64,000 bases of DNA, from positions 186,001 through 250,000 of the forward strand of contig NZ_JALPTH010000002.1 in the NCBI RefSeq assembly GCF_023218175.1, given 5' to 3'. The notes beneath the pieces were generated by a model. That model was not told where the DNA came from and made no database searches. It worked only from the letters and a program-made list of their open reading frames with translations. The DNA comes from Streptomyces lichenis (GTDB taxonomy: Bacteria > Actinomycetota > Actinomycetes > Streptomycetales > Streptomycetaceae). The position numbers were made by a program, and so were the translations under genes. This document shows positions 51,778 to 59,719 of this stretch, piece after piece (positions within the stretch are counted from its first letter, which is position 1; each line of letters starts with the position of its first letter).

Positions 51778-52004
51778 GCGGGCGGTCCTTTCCGAGACTT
51801 CGTCAGGTGTGTGCCGCAGTCAACCAGCCGGCCGGTCCCCCGCGCACACCCTCAATCGACAGTGAAAAGGGCGGGGCCGAAATGACTGCGATGCGAACGG
51901 CCCCCGGCGGTAGTGTGACTGGCACATCTTTCATCGCAGGTGACACCCGATCAGCCCCCGGTGGGGGACCGTCCTGTCCGAGTCGGCGCAGGAGAGGCTT
52001 CGCG

Positions 52005-52877
52005 TTGAGCAACAAGGAGGCGCTGCAGCAACTGCTGCGCTGGAAGCGACAGCAGATAGACCCGGTCGAGCTCGGCTGGCTGAGGCGTTCCGGCCGGGGC
52101 CGGCGCTCCAAGGGCCTTTCCCAGGCCCAGGTGGCCCAGGCGCTGTATGTGTCCGAGCGTACCTACGCCGACCTGGAGCGCGGCGACACCGCCACCCCGA
52201 GCACGGACCTTCTCGACAGCGTCGCCCAGGTGCTGCGCATGGAGGAGCGGGAACGCACCGCCCTGTACGTCTACGCCCTCGGGTACGAGCCGCCGATCCC
52301 GATGGATCCCACCGCGGGCACCAATGTGGCCCCGGCCTGGCAGCACGCCGTCAGCAACGTCGCCGGGCAGCCCTGCTACATCAACGACGTGGCCTGGAAC
52401 GTGCTGGCCGCCAATGACGACTTCATCCGGATGTTCCCGCAGGTGCCCGGTGAGGCCCCCCGGCTGCCGGAGCAGAACCTGATGCGCTGGATGCTGCTGC
52501 GGGAGGAGTCCCGCGAACACCATCTGGTGGACTGGGAGAAGCGGTGGGCGGAGCCGGTGGCCGCCCAGTTGCGCACCTCCGTCGCGGCCCGCCCGGACAA
52601 CGAGGAGCTCCAGCGGCTGGACCAGGAGGTCAACGACGACCCGGTGGCGGGGCCGATCTACCGGAACCACAACGTGGCCTATGTCCACCCCGACGGCGAC
52701 TCTCGCCGGATGCGCCACGCGGGCTTCCTCCCGGCGGACGGCCATGACACCCGGGACCACTGCTGCGACCGCCATACGGTCTCGCAGTCGGGCATCGTGA
52801 CCATGTGCGCGGCGCAGCCCTTCGGTAGTCCGGGGGCGCGGTTCTTCCTGCTGGTCTTCCAGCCGGACGGTCGGTAG
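52005..52877 (+). CDS. XRE-family regulator (MmyB-like ligand domain)
   Basis: 290 residues from TTG 52005 (AGGAGAGG just upstream); an ATG at 51882 would add a 41-residue low-complexity head. The helix-turn-helix is in the first 80 residues (GLSQAQVAQALYVSERTYADLERGDTATPSTDLL). The rest is the MmyB-type PAS-like domain (QPCYINDVAWNVLAANDDFIRMFPQVPGEAPRLPEQNLMRWMLL), thought to bind a fatty acid-like ligand. It is divergent from the FabG-like reductase, the usual MmyB-regulator arrangement, so the reductase may be its target. Confidence in family is high, in start moderate. Confidence 0.86.
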   Translation: MSNKEALQQLLRWKRQQIDPVELGWLRRSGRGRRSKGLSQAQVAQALYVSERTYADLERGDTATPSTDLLDSVAQVLRMEERERTALYVYALGYEPPIPMDPTAGTNVAPAWQHAVSNVAGQPCYINDVAWNVLAANDDFIRMFPQVPGEAPRLPEQNLMRWMLLREESREHHLVDWEKRWAEPVAAQLRTSVAARPDNEELQRLDQEVNDDPVAGPIYRNHNVAYVHPDGDSRRMRHAGFLPADGHDTRDHCCDRHTVSQSGIVTMCAAQPFGSPGARFFLLVFQPDGR

Positions 52878-52927
52878 CCGCCGGCCGCATCGGCCGGAAC
52901 GCCGTTCACCGGCCACAATGTCTGTCC

Positions 52928-53956
52928 ATGAAACTCACTGCTCACTTCGGACCGATCGCTCCAGGCGTCTATGTGTGGCAGCCGGACGGAGGAGCGGCCT
53001 GGGGGCTGGCCAACTGCGGTGTGATCAGGGCCGGCGGTGAGGCGCTGATCGTCGACACGCCGTACACACCCGCCCTGACGGACGCCTTCCTGGCCGCGGC
53101 GCGAGAGGTGATCGGGGCCGGCACCCCGCTGGACCGGGTTGTCGTCACCCACGCCAATGGCGACCACACCTGGGGCAGTCAGCAGCTCCCGGGTGCCGAG
53201 ATCATCGCGACCCAGGCGGCGCTGGAGCACCAGTGCGTGGAGCCGACCCCGGGCCAGCTGCACGCCCTCGTCCACGACTCCGATCCGGACCAGCCGCTGG
53301 GCTGGTACTTCCGCCGCCACTTCGGCGCGTTCGACTTCTCCGGCATCACGGTCCTGCCTCCCACCACGACGTTCACCGGCCGTCAGGAGCTGTCGGTCGG
53401 CGGGACGCCCGTCGTCCTGTACGAGGCCGGGCCCGCGCACACCGTCGGAGACCTGTTCGTCCATCTGCCCGAGCAGCGGGTGGTCTTCGCCGGCGACCTG
53501 GTCTTCGCCGGGGACCATCCCTCGCACTGGGCAGGGCCCCTGGAGCTGATCTCGGCGGCCTGCCGGCGGATCCTGGACCTCGAACCCGAGTGGATCGTCC
53601 CCGGTCACGGCCCGCTGCTGACCCCCGACGGGCTGCGGAAGCACCTCGGCTACCTCGACAACCTCGCCGCGCAGGCCCGTCTCCTGCACGGTCAGGGCCG
53701 AACCGCCCCGGAGGCGGCCCGGTTGCTCATCGAGGAGGACCGCTACCCCGGTCTCGGCCTGCCCGAGCGGCTGGCCATCAGCCTCAGCACGGAGTTCCGG
53801 CATCTCGACGGCAACCGCACCGTCCCCGAGCTGCTGCTGCCGATGGAGCACGCCGCCCGTATCGCCCGGGACCGGGCCGTGTCGGCGGAGCACACCGGAC
53901 AGCCGGACGCCGATCGGACCACCGCGCCCGAAGCGATCCCGATCCAGACCTCCTGA
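52928..53956 (+). CDS. Metallo-beta-lactamase-fold hydrolase
   Basis: 342 residues. The first metal motif is H75-A-N77-G-D79-H80: the usual second histidine is Asn, as in one actinobacterial subfamily. GPAHTVGDLFVHL, VFAGDLVFAGDHPSHW and VPGHGP supply the other ligands, so a metal site persists. It lacks a signal peptide. It starts 50 bases after the XRE gene in the same direction. Substrate unknown. Confidence 0.85.
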   Translation: MKLTAHFGPIAPGVYVWQPDGGAAWGLANCGVIRAGGEALIVDTPYTPALTDAFLAAAREVIGAGTPLDRVVVTHANGDHTWGSQQLPGAEIIATQAALEHQCVEPTPGQLHALVHDSDPDQPLGWYFRRHFGAFDFSGITVLPPTTTFTGRQELSVGGTPVVLYEAGPAHTVGDLFVHLPEQRVVFAGDLVFAGDHPSHWAGPLELISAACRRILDLEPEWIVPGHGPLLTPDGLRKHLGYLDNLAAQARLLHGQGRTAPEAARLLIEEDRYPGLGLPERLAISLSTEFRHLDGNRTVPELLLPMEHAARIARDRAVSAEHTGQPDADRTTAPEAIPIQTS

Positions 53957-54071
53957 GGAGGCACTGCCTGAGGAAGCGCTGCCTGAGAAGGCGCCACCTG
54001 AAGAGGAATTTCCTGAAGAGGAACTTCCTGAAATCGAACTACCGGAAGTGCGACTGCCGGAAGGAACGCTT
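53952..54071. repeat. Eight 15-bp tandem repeats, low GC
   Basis: Eight adjacent 15-bp units from 53952 (CCTGAGGAGGCACTG, last CCGGAAGGAACGCTT at 54057-54071); the first overlaps the hydrolase stop. Read in frame 53952 they spell a PEEAL-type pentapeptide repeat (PEEAL, PEEEF, PEIEL, PEVRL). GC is far below the surroundings. No start codon or ribosome site supports translation. Confidence 0.85.
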
Positions 54072-54180
54072 CCTGGCACTTCCCGCGGCTGTGGAGAAGC
54101 ATCGGAGCCGAGAGGAACTTGGCACCGCTTCCGGCGGTGCCACAGCCCGGCCCGGGACTCACCGGGCCGGCAACGGGGGA

Positions 54181-54222
54181 GCCTCTCTCCGCACCCGCGA
54201 CTACGCGGGTGCGGAGAGAGGC
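54181..54222. terminator. Very stable hairpin terminator
   Basis: A perfect 19-bp stem (54181-54199 with 54204-54222) around the tetraloop ACTA. It is 225 bases past the hydrolase stop. Confidence 0.75.
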
Positions 54223-54263
54223 GACACAACAGGCGAGCCGCCACCCTCTCCCTTCGATGCGAT

Positions 54264-54277
54264 GTTTCACGTGAAAC
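54264..54277. other. parS site 8 (ParB-binding)
   Basis: Perfect GTTTCACGTGAAAC with flanking T and A, between the hydrolase terminator and the M23 gene. Confidence 0.95.
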
Positions 54278-54328
54278 ATCCCCTGGGGGGAGCGCCTCTG
54301 GGCCGGTCGGCGGTACGACACCGCCCGG

Positions 54329-55858
54329 GTGCCATGGATTCGCGGCCGTCGGCGGGACCATCCCAGGATGTTCGTCGTGGCGCTCACCCTGGTGCTGGCC
54401 TTCCTCCCTCCCCCTGCCGGGCCCGTCGGCGGTGCCGGCCCAGCCGCCGAAGTGACCCGCCTCTATACGGAGGCGGCCCTTGCCACCGACGCGTACGAGC
54501 GGGGGCGACGGCAGATCGCGGCCCAACAGGCCCTCGCCGGGCGGTTGAACCACCAACGGGAGCAGCAGCGCCAGGCGTGGGAACAGCTCCATGACCGGGT
54601 CGGCGCGGTCGCCCGGGACCAGTACCGGACGGGTGGAGCCCTGGCAGTGACCGCCCGGCTGCTCACCGCCGGGGATCCGGACAGCGCGGTACGCCGCGGG
54701 GAAGTGGCGCGGCGGGCACACCGGGCGGTGGCCGTGCTGCTCGCGGACGCTCGTACCGCGGAACGCGGACTCGCGCGAGCGGAGGAGGCCGCCGATACCG
54801 CCCGGCGGCGACTGCGTGACCGTCAGACCCGGCTCAATGCCCTCCGAAAGGGGATCGAGCGCCGACTGGAGCGCGCTGAGCTGAGCCTGCGGACCGTGGC
54901 GAACGCCTGGCGCACCGCGCGCCCCTGCGGCGCCCCGCCACCGGCCCCTGCCGGCGCGACACCGCACATCAGCGGCCCCCACGGCGTGGGATCAGCGGAT
55001 ACGGGGACCACTGGGTCCCCCGATGCCGGCAGCCCCTCCCCGGCCGCCGTCCACACGACCGGGCAGACCGGTGAGAAGACGGCGCACCGCACCGCCGCCC
55101 CGCTGCCGGGGCAGCCGGCCGGTGCCGCGAGTCCGCGGCCGCCCCGCCCACCGGCAGACGTCGCCACTGCCGCCCTGCCGTCCGACCGGCCGGGGCTGAC
55201 CGTGACCGGCGCGGCCTCCGAAACCATCCTTGGCGTGGACGCCGACACGGGCCATGTACCGGACCTCGTGGGCACCGATGCCTATCCGGCGACGACCGAG
55301 GGCGGGACGGCCAGCGCGGCTACGGGGGCGGGCAGCGGCTCGGGCGGAGCCGGCCCGCTGTCCCCGGCCGCCCGGGGCGGTAGCGCGGTGGACGGCGGCA
55401 CGTCCGCCCCCGGTAGCACCGGCCGCGGGATGGTCCGGGCACCGGGCTGGGTGGCGCCGGTGGCGCGGTACGCGCTGTCCGCGGGCTTCGACAGCACCGG
55501 CGCGCACTGGGCCCACCGGCACACCGGCCAGGACTTCGCGGTGGACCCGGGCACCACCGTGCGGTCCATCGGCCCGGGGCGGGTCCACTCGGTGTCCTGC
55601 GGAGGACCGTTCGGCGTGGAGATCGTGGTGCGGCACCCGGGCGGCTGGTACTCCCAGTACGCGCACCTGGCCTCGCCCGGGGTCCGGCCCGGCCAGCGGG
55701 TCACCGCCGGCCAGGGCATCGCCCGGTCCGGAAGCACCGGCAACTCGACCGGCCCCCATCTGCACTTCGAGGTGCGCCTCACCCCGTACATGGGCTCGGC
55801 GGTGCACCCGGTCCGCTGGCTGGCCGAACGCGGGGTCCGGCTGCACCCCGCCCCGTAG
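54329..55858 (+). CDS. Secreted M23 peptidase with coiled-coil and disordered linker
   Basis: 509 residues. GTG 54329 gives an n-region rich in Arg (MPWIRGRRRDHPRM) followed by the hydrophobic core FVVALTLVLAFLPPPAGPVGGAGPA, a plausible signal peptide; ATG 54368 would drop the n-region. A coiled coil (about 45-200) and a long Pro/Ser/Gly linker precede the LytM domain. Its zinc ligands are His398 and Asp402 (HTGQD) and His479 in H477-L-H479-FE. It is probably a peptidoglycan endopeptidase or NlpD/EnvC-like septal protein; the motifs look catalytically complete. Confidence 0.9.
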   Translation: MPWIRGRRRDHPRMFVVALTLVLAFLPPPAGPVGGAGPAAEVTRLYTEAALATDAYERGRRQIAAQQALAGRLNHQREQQRQAWEQLHDRVGAVARDQYRTGGALAVTARLLTAGDPDSAVRRGEVARRAHRAVAVLLADARTAERGLARAEEAADTARRRLRDRQTRLNALRKGIERRLERAELSLRTVANAWRTARPCGAPPPAPAGATPHISGPHGVGSADTGTTGSPDAGSPSPAAVHTTGQTGEKTAHRTAAPLPGQPAGAASPRPPRPPADVATAALPSDRPGLTVTGAASETILGVDADTGHVPDLVGTDAYPATTEGGTASAATGAGSGSGGAGPLSPAARGGSAVDGGTSAPGSTGRGMVRAPGWVAPVARYALSAGFDSTGAHWAHRHTGQDFAVDPGTTVRSIGPGRVHSVSCGGPFGVEIVVRHPGGWYSQYAHLASPGVRPGQRVTAGQGIARSGSTGNSTGPHLHFEVRLTPYMGSAVHPVRWLAERGVRLHPAP

Positions 55859-55868
55859 CGGAAGGGGG

Positions 55869-56729
55869 TCAGGCGGGGGCGGCGAGCAGGTCCTCGATGA
55901 TGCGCGCCACTCCGTCGTCGTTGTTGGCGACGGTACGTCCGGAGGCGGCGGCGACCACGTCGGGGTGGGCGTTGCCCATGGCGTAGGAGCGCCCGGCCCA
56001 GGTCAGCATCTCGATGTCGTTGGGCATGTCGCCGAAGGCGACCACCTCGTCGGCCGAGACCCCGCGCTCGGCGCAGCAGAGCGCGAGCGTGCTGGCCTTG
56101 GAGACGCCCAGTCCGCTGATCTCCAGCAGGGCGGTGGGGCTGGAGCGGGTGATGCTCGCCCGCTCGCCGGCGGCCGTACGGGCCAGGGCGAGGAAGGCGT
56201 CGGGGCTCAGCTCCGGGTGGAGGGCGAGGAGCTTCAGCACCGGGTCGCCGGAGCCGGGCTCGTCCTCGTGCAGCAGCTTCTCGGCCGGGGCGATGGAGCC
56301 GGCGGTGTCCAGGTAAAACGGCGGGTAGTCGGGTTCGTAGTGGACTCCGGAGGTGAGGTCCACGGCGAACGCGGTGCCCGGGGCCTCCCGCCGCAGGGTG
56401 TGGACCACGTCCAAGGCGATCTCCCGCTCCAGCGGCCGGGTCTCCAGCAGGGTGCCGCCGGCCCGCAGGTCCACCACCGCCGCGCCGTTGGCGCAGATGG
56501 CGAGCCCGTGCCCGTGCACATGGTCGGCGACCACACCCATCCAGCGGGCCGGCCGTCCGGTGACGAAAAAGACCTCGATGCCCTCCCGCTCGGCGGCCGC
56601 CAGTGCGGCGACGGTACGGTCCGAGACGGACTGGTCGTCCCGGAGCAGGGTGCCGTCGAGGTCGGTGGCGATCAGCCGGGGACGGCGGTGCGCCAGGGGC
56701 CGGGGCGTGGGGCGGGTCGGTGTGGTCAC
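55869..56729 (-). CDS. HAD-superfamily phosphatase (Cof type)
   Basis: 286 residues. Motif I DLDGTLL, FFVTGRPARWM, the cap domain, and the C-terminal GDMPNDIEMLTWAGRSYAMGNAHPDV are typical Cof/YbjI-type sugar phosphatases. GTG 56729 has GGGAGA nine bases upstream; ATG 56738 is three codons earlier. Convergent with the M23 gene, 10 bases between stops. Substrate not predictable. Confidence 0.88.
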   Translation of the reverse strand: MTTPTRPTPRPLAHRRPRLIATDLDGTLLRDDQSVSDRTVAALAAAEREGIEVFFVTGRPARWMGVVADHVHGHGLAICANGAAVVDLRAGGTLLETRPLEREIALDVVHTLRREAPGTAFAVDLTSGVHYEPDYPPFYLDTAGSIAPAEKLLHEDEPGSGDPVLKLLALHPELSPDAFLALARTAAGERASITRSSPTALLEISGLGVSKASTLALCCAERGVSADEVVAFGDMPNDIEMLTWAGRSYAMGNAHPDVVAAASGRTVANNDDGVARIIEDLLAAPA

Positions 56730-56874
56730 GGCCCCCATTCTCCCGCACCGCTCCGCACGTGCGTGCGGCGTACCGCACATCTGAGCCAGCCGTGTGATCG
56801 CTGTGGCCGAACCAGTACGCCTGGTGGCCGCGCGAGGGCGGCCAGGGCGAGTCCAGGGCGCCGGACGCCCGGCC

Positions 56875-57786
56875 TTACCCGGCGGCGGCGAGCTGGGCGG
56901 GGGCCTCGGTGGCGATCTTCTCGAAGACGGCCTGGTCGGCCGCGAAGTCCGAGTCGGCGATCGGCCAGTGGACGACGAGCTCGGTGAAGCCCAGCTCCTG
57001 GTGCCGGCCGGCGAAGTCCACGAAGGCGTCCAGGGACTCCAGCGGGCCGCTCCGCTCCGGGGTGAACCCGGTGAGCAGGATCTTCTCCATCCCGCCGACC
57101 GCCCGGCCGGTCTCCGCACAGGCCTTGCCGAGCCTCTCGACCTGGCCGCGCAGGGCTTCCGCCGACTGCTCCGGGGTGCCCTCCTCGTACAGCTTGGGGT
57201 CTCCGGTGGTCACCCAGGCCTGCCCGTGGCGCGCGGCGAGCCGCAGTCCGCGCGGGCCGGTCGCGGCGACGGCGAACGGGAGCCGGGGGCGCTGGACGCA
57301 GCCGGGGATGTCGCGGGCCTCCTCGGCGGAGTAGAAGGTGCCCTGCTGCGAGACGGCGTCCTCCGTCAGCAGCCGGTCCAGCAGGGTGGTGAACTCGACG
57401 AACCGGTCCGCTCGCTCGCGCGGCGTCCACGGCTGCTGGCCGAGCGCGGTGGCGTCGAAGCCGTTGCCGCCCGCCCCGATGCCCAGGGTGATCCGTCCGC
57501 CCGAGACGTCGTCCAGCGAGATGAGCTCCTTGGCGAGGGTCACCGGGTGGCGGAAGTTGGGCGAGGTCACCAGGGTGCCCAGGCGCAGTCGCTCGGTGGC
57601 GCCGGCGGCGGCGGTGAGGGTCGGCAGGGCGCCGAACCACGGGCCGTCGCGGAAGGTGCGCCAGGACAGGTGGTCGTAGGTGTAGGCGGCGTGGAAGCCG
57701 AGCTCCTCGGCCCGCTGCCACTTCGCGCGGCCACCCTCGTGCCAGCGGTCGACGGGGAGGATCACGGTGCTCAGACGCAGGCTCAT
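56875..57786 (-). CDS. LLM-class flavin/F420-dependent oxidoreductase
   Basis: 303 residues, luciferase-like TIM barrel. It begins MSLRLSTVILPVDRWHEGG and has LTAAAGATERLRLGTLVTSPNFRHPVTLAKELISLDDVSGGRITLGIGAGGNGFDATALG, the classic LLM core, and QRPRLPFAVAATGPRGLRLAARHGQAWV. FMN or F420 use cannot be decided. It lies 145 bases upstream of, and on the same strand as, the HAD gene. Substrate unknown. Confidence 0.88.
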   Translation of the reverse strand: MSLRLSTVILPVDRWHEGGRAKWQRAEELGFHAAYTYDHLSWRTFRDGPWFGALPTLTAAAGATERLRLGTLVTSPNFRHPVTLAKELISLDDVSGGRITLGIGAGGNGFDATALGQQPWTPRERADRFVEFTTLLDRLLTEDAVSQQGTFYSAEEARDIPGCVQRPRLPFAVAATGPRGLRLAARHGQAWVTTGDPKLYEEGTPEQSAEALRGQVERLGKACAETGRAVGGMEKILLTGFTPERSGPLESLDAFVDFAGRHQELGFTELVVHWPIADSDFAADQAVFEKIATEAPAQLAAAG

Positions 57787-57864
57787 GCCCCCGAGCCTAC
57801 GTCCCGCGGTGGGGCCGTCCCGAGCGTCCGGGCTCGGGCGCCCGGACGGGCTATGGGGTCGCCG

Positions 57865-58419
57865 TCAGCCGCGGAGGCGCAGGTATGCCGGGGGTACGGC
57901 GTCGGTGAGCCACACCCCGTTGGCGCTCACCCGGAAGACATGGCCGTCCCGGTGCATCGCCCCGGCGTCGACGGCCAGGACGACGGGCCGGCCCCGCCGG
58001 GCGCCGACCCGGGTGGCGGTCTCGCGGTCCGGCGAGAGGTGGACATGGTGGCGGGCCATCGGGCGCAGCCCCTCGGCCCGGATCGCGTCCAGGGAGCCGG
58101 CGACGGTGCCGTGGTACAGGAAGGCGGGCGGGACCGCGGGCGGCAGGTCCAGGTCGACCCGTACGGTGTGGCCCTGGTTGGCCCGGATGCGGTCGCCGTC
58201 GATGGTGAACCGCCGCTTGTCGTTGACCGCGACCACATGGTCCAGCTCCACGCGGGTGAGCGGCATGCCGTTGCGGGCGAGGGCGCCGAGCAGTTCGTCT
58301 ACGGCGACCCAGCCCTGCGGGTCGAGGACCAGTCCGATGCGCTCGGGCTGGTGGCGCAGGTGCTTGGAGAGGTACTTCGACACCTTCACGGTGCGTCGGT
58401 CGTCCATAGGCGCGGTCAT
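57865..58419 (-). CDS. kptA: RNA 2'-phosphotransferase (Tpt1/KptA)
   Basis: 184 residues. VSKYLSKHLRHQPERIGLVLDPQGWVAVDELL, NDKRRFTIDGDRIRANQGHT and ARHHVHLSPDRETATRVGARRG carry the conserved Arg and His residues. This enzyme removes a 2'-phosphate from RNA with NAD, making ADP-ribose 1'',2''-cyclic phosphate; in bacteria its role is unclear. The start may be ATG 58419 or 58407. It lies beside a DnaA-box cluster. Confidence 0.92.
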   Translation of the reverse strand: MTAPMDDRRTVKVSKYLSKHLRHQPERIGLVLDPQGWVAVDELLGALARNGMPLTRVELDHVVAVNDKRRFTIDGDRIRANQGHTVRVDLDLPPAVPPAFLYHGTVAGSLDAIRAEGLRPMARHHVHLSPDRETATRVGARRGRPVVLAVDAGAMHRDGHVFRVSANGVWLTDAVPPAYLRLRG

Positions 58420-58544
58420 CGGCGCAGTGTGCCAGGAGTCACAGGATACGTGCCCGGATTTTCTCCGCTGAGAGGTTTCGTCCACAGGTAACGCCGCTTT
58501 TCCACAGAGTAGTTGGGGATCGCTGTGGACAACATGAGGGCCCG
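58420..58544. promoter_or_regulatory. DnaA-box cluster between kptA and merR genes
   Basis: TCGTCCACA (58478-58486), TTTTCCACA (58498-58506), and TTGTCCACA on the minus strand (58524-58532) occur within 55 bases. The arrangement resembles that upstream of dnaB. Confidence 0.6.
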
Positions 58545-59645
58545 TCAGTCCGATTGTCCAACCGCGTGGTGCGGCTGGTGCCGTGGCGCCAGGGCGTCCA
58601 ACCTCCGGCCCTGCACCTCCCGTTCGACCGCGGCGGTGACGAACTCCGCGACCTGCGCGGCCCCCACAAGCCGGGTCACGGCCTCGACGGTGGCGGCGGG
58701 CAGGGCCGTCAGCCGCTGCTCGTCCTCCTTCGGCGGCGGTCCGGGGGGCGCGAGCTGCTGCTGGAGATGCCGGGTGGCCAAGGTGCGCATGGCGCGGGCC
58801 AGTTCGGCGTCCACGGTCTGCTGTGCCAGCGGACGCAGCCGCCGCACCAGCGCGGCCGCCTCGGCGGCGTCGGCGTCGGTGGGCGGGCGCCGGTCGAGAT
58901 AGCGGGCGAAGACATGCTCCGTGGTGAACTCCAGGAACCGCCCGGCGATGTGCTCGACCTGGCCGCGCAGCTCCCGCAGATGCTCGGAGATCGCGGCCAG
59001 CGGCACCCCGGCCGCGTACAGCTCGACCGCGACCGCGAGCTCCTGCGGGCTCGGCACCACGAACTCGTCGTCCCGGCCCGGCACCCGCTCCAGCACGCCC
59101 AGCTCCACGGCCTCCCGTACGGCGTCCTCGTCCGGGGTGCCGCCGAAGGCCGCGTCCAGCTCGGCGCGGCTGATGCGGTCCTCCTGCTCGTCGGTCCACG
59201 GTCCGTGCACCTCGGCGACCAGTCCCAGCACCCCGCCGAGCCCGCGGCCGGTGTCCCAGGCCTCCAGCAGCTCCTTGATGGAGGCGAGGGTGTAGCCGCG
59301 CTCCAGCAGGTCGGCGATCTGCTGCAGCCGGGCCAGGTGCTCGTCTCCGTACACATTGGCCCGGCCGCGCCGCTCGGGCCTCGGCAGCAGCCCGCGGTCC
59401 TGGTAGGCGCGGACGGTGCGGACCGTGGCGCCGCCGAGGCGCGCCAGGTCCTCGATCCGGTACTCCGCGACCGGACGTTCCGCCACCGGCCGGTCCATGA
59501 CCGGCCGGTCCATGACCGGTCGGTCCATGACCGGTCGGTCCACGGCCGGTCGGTCCACGGCCGGTCGGTCCGTCACCGGTTGTTCGGCGACCGGTTGATC
59601 CATGACCGGGCCTCCGGTCACCGGGTACTCCGACCGTTCCTCCAC
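58545..59645 (-). CDS. MerR-family regulator with pentapeptide-repeat N-terminus
   Basis: 366 residues from GTG 59645 (GGGGAG six bases upstream). Residues about 15-57 are nine near-perfect DRPV(M/A) pentapeptides. The MerR helix-turn-helix follows (EYRIEDLARLGGATVRTVRAYQDRGLLPRPERRGRANVYGDEHLARLQQIADLLERGYTLASIKELLEAW), then a large helical effector domain (about 140-330). No ligand signature recognised. It is upstream of kptA on the same strand. Confidence 0.87.
   Translation of the reverse strand: MEERSEYPVTGGPVMDQPVAEQPVTDRPAVDRPAVDRPVMDRPVMDRPVMDRPVAERPVAEYRIEDLARLGGATVRTVRAYQDRGLLPRPERRGRANVYGDEHLARLQQIADLLERGYTLASIKELLEAWDTGRGLGGVLGLVAEVHGPWTDEQEDRISRAELDAAFGGTPDEDAVREAVELGVLERVPGRDDEFVVPSPQELAVAVELYAAGVPLAAISEHLRELRGQVEHIAGRFLEFTTEHVFARYLDRRPPTDADAAEAAALVRRLRPLAQQTVDAELARAMRTLATRHLQQQLAPPGPPPKEDEQRLTALPAATVEAVTRLVGAAQVAEFVTAAVEREVQGRRLDALAPRHQPHHAVGQSD
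59469..59603 (-). repeat. 15-bp tandem repeat, 9 copies, in the MerR gene
   Basis: Nine units of 15 bp (e.g. GACCGGTCGGTCCAT) encoding DRPVM-like pentapeptides in the N-terminus. Several adjacent copies differ by one base or none, so this array is younger than the one in the PBP gene. Confidence 0.9.
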
Positions 59646-59719
59646 GACAGCTCCCCTCACGCGCTGCGGACCGCCGACCACTCAGGGGGCGGCCCCCGGG
59701 ATCGACGGTAGACGCCGCT

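Larger units (their letters stand above)
54072..54328. other. Intergenic region with hairpins and parS 8
   Basis: Holds a hairpin GGCACCGC/GCGGTGCC (about 54120-54141), the 19-bp terminator (54181-54222) and parS 8. No gene is supported, although several frames are open because of the high GC. Confidence 0.5.

Noticed and set aside
53233..54594. 453-codon frame across the hydrolase and repeat region
   Set aside because: Out of frame with the clear metallo-beta-lactamase-fold gene; compositional shadow.
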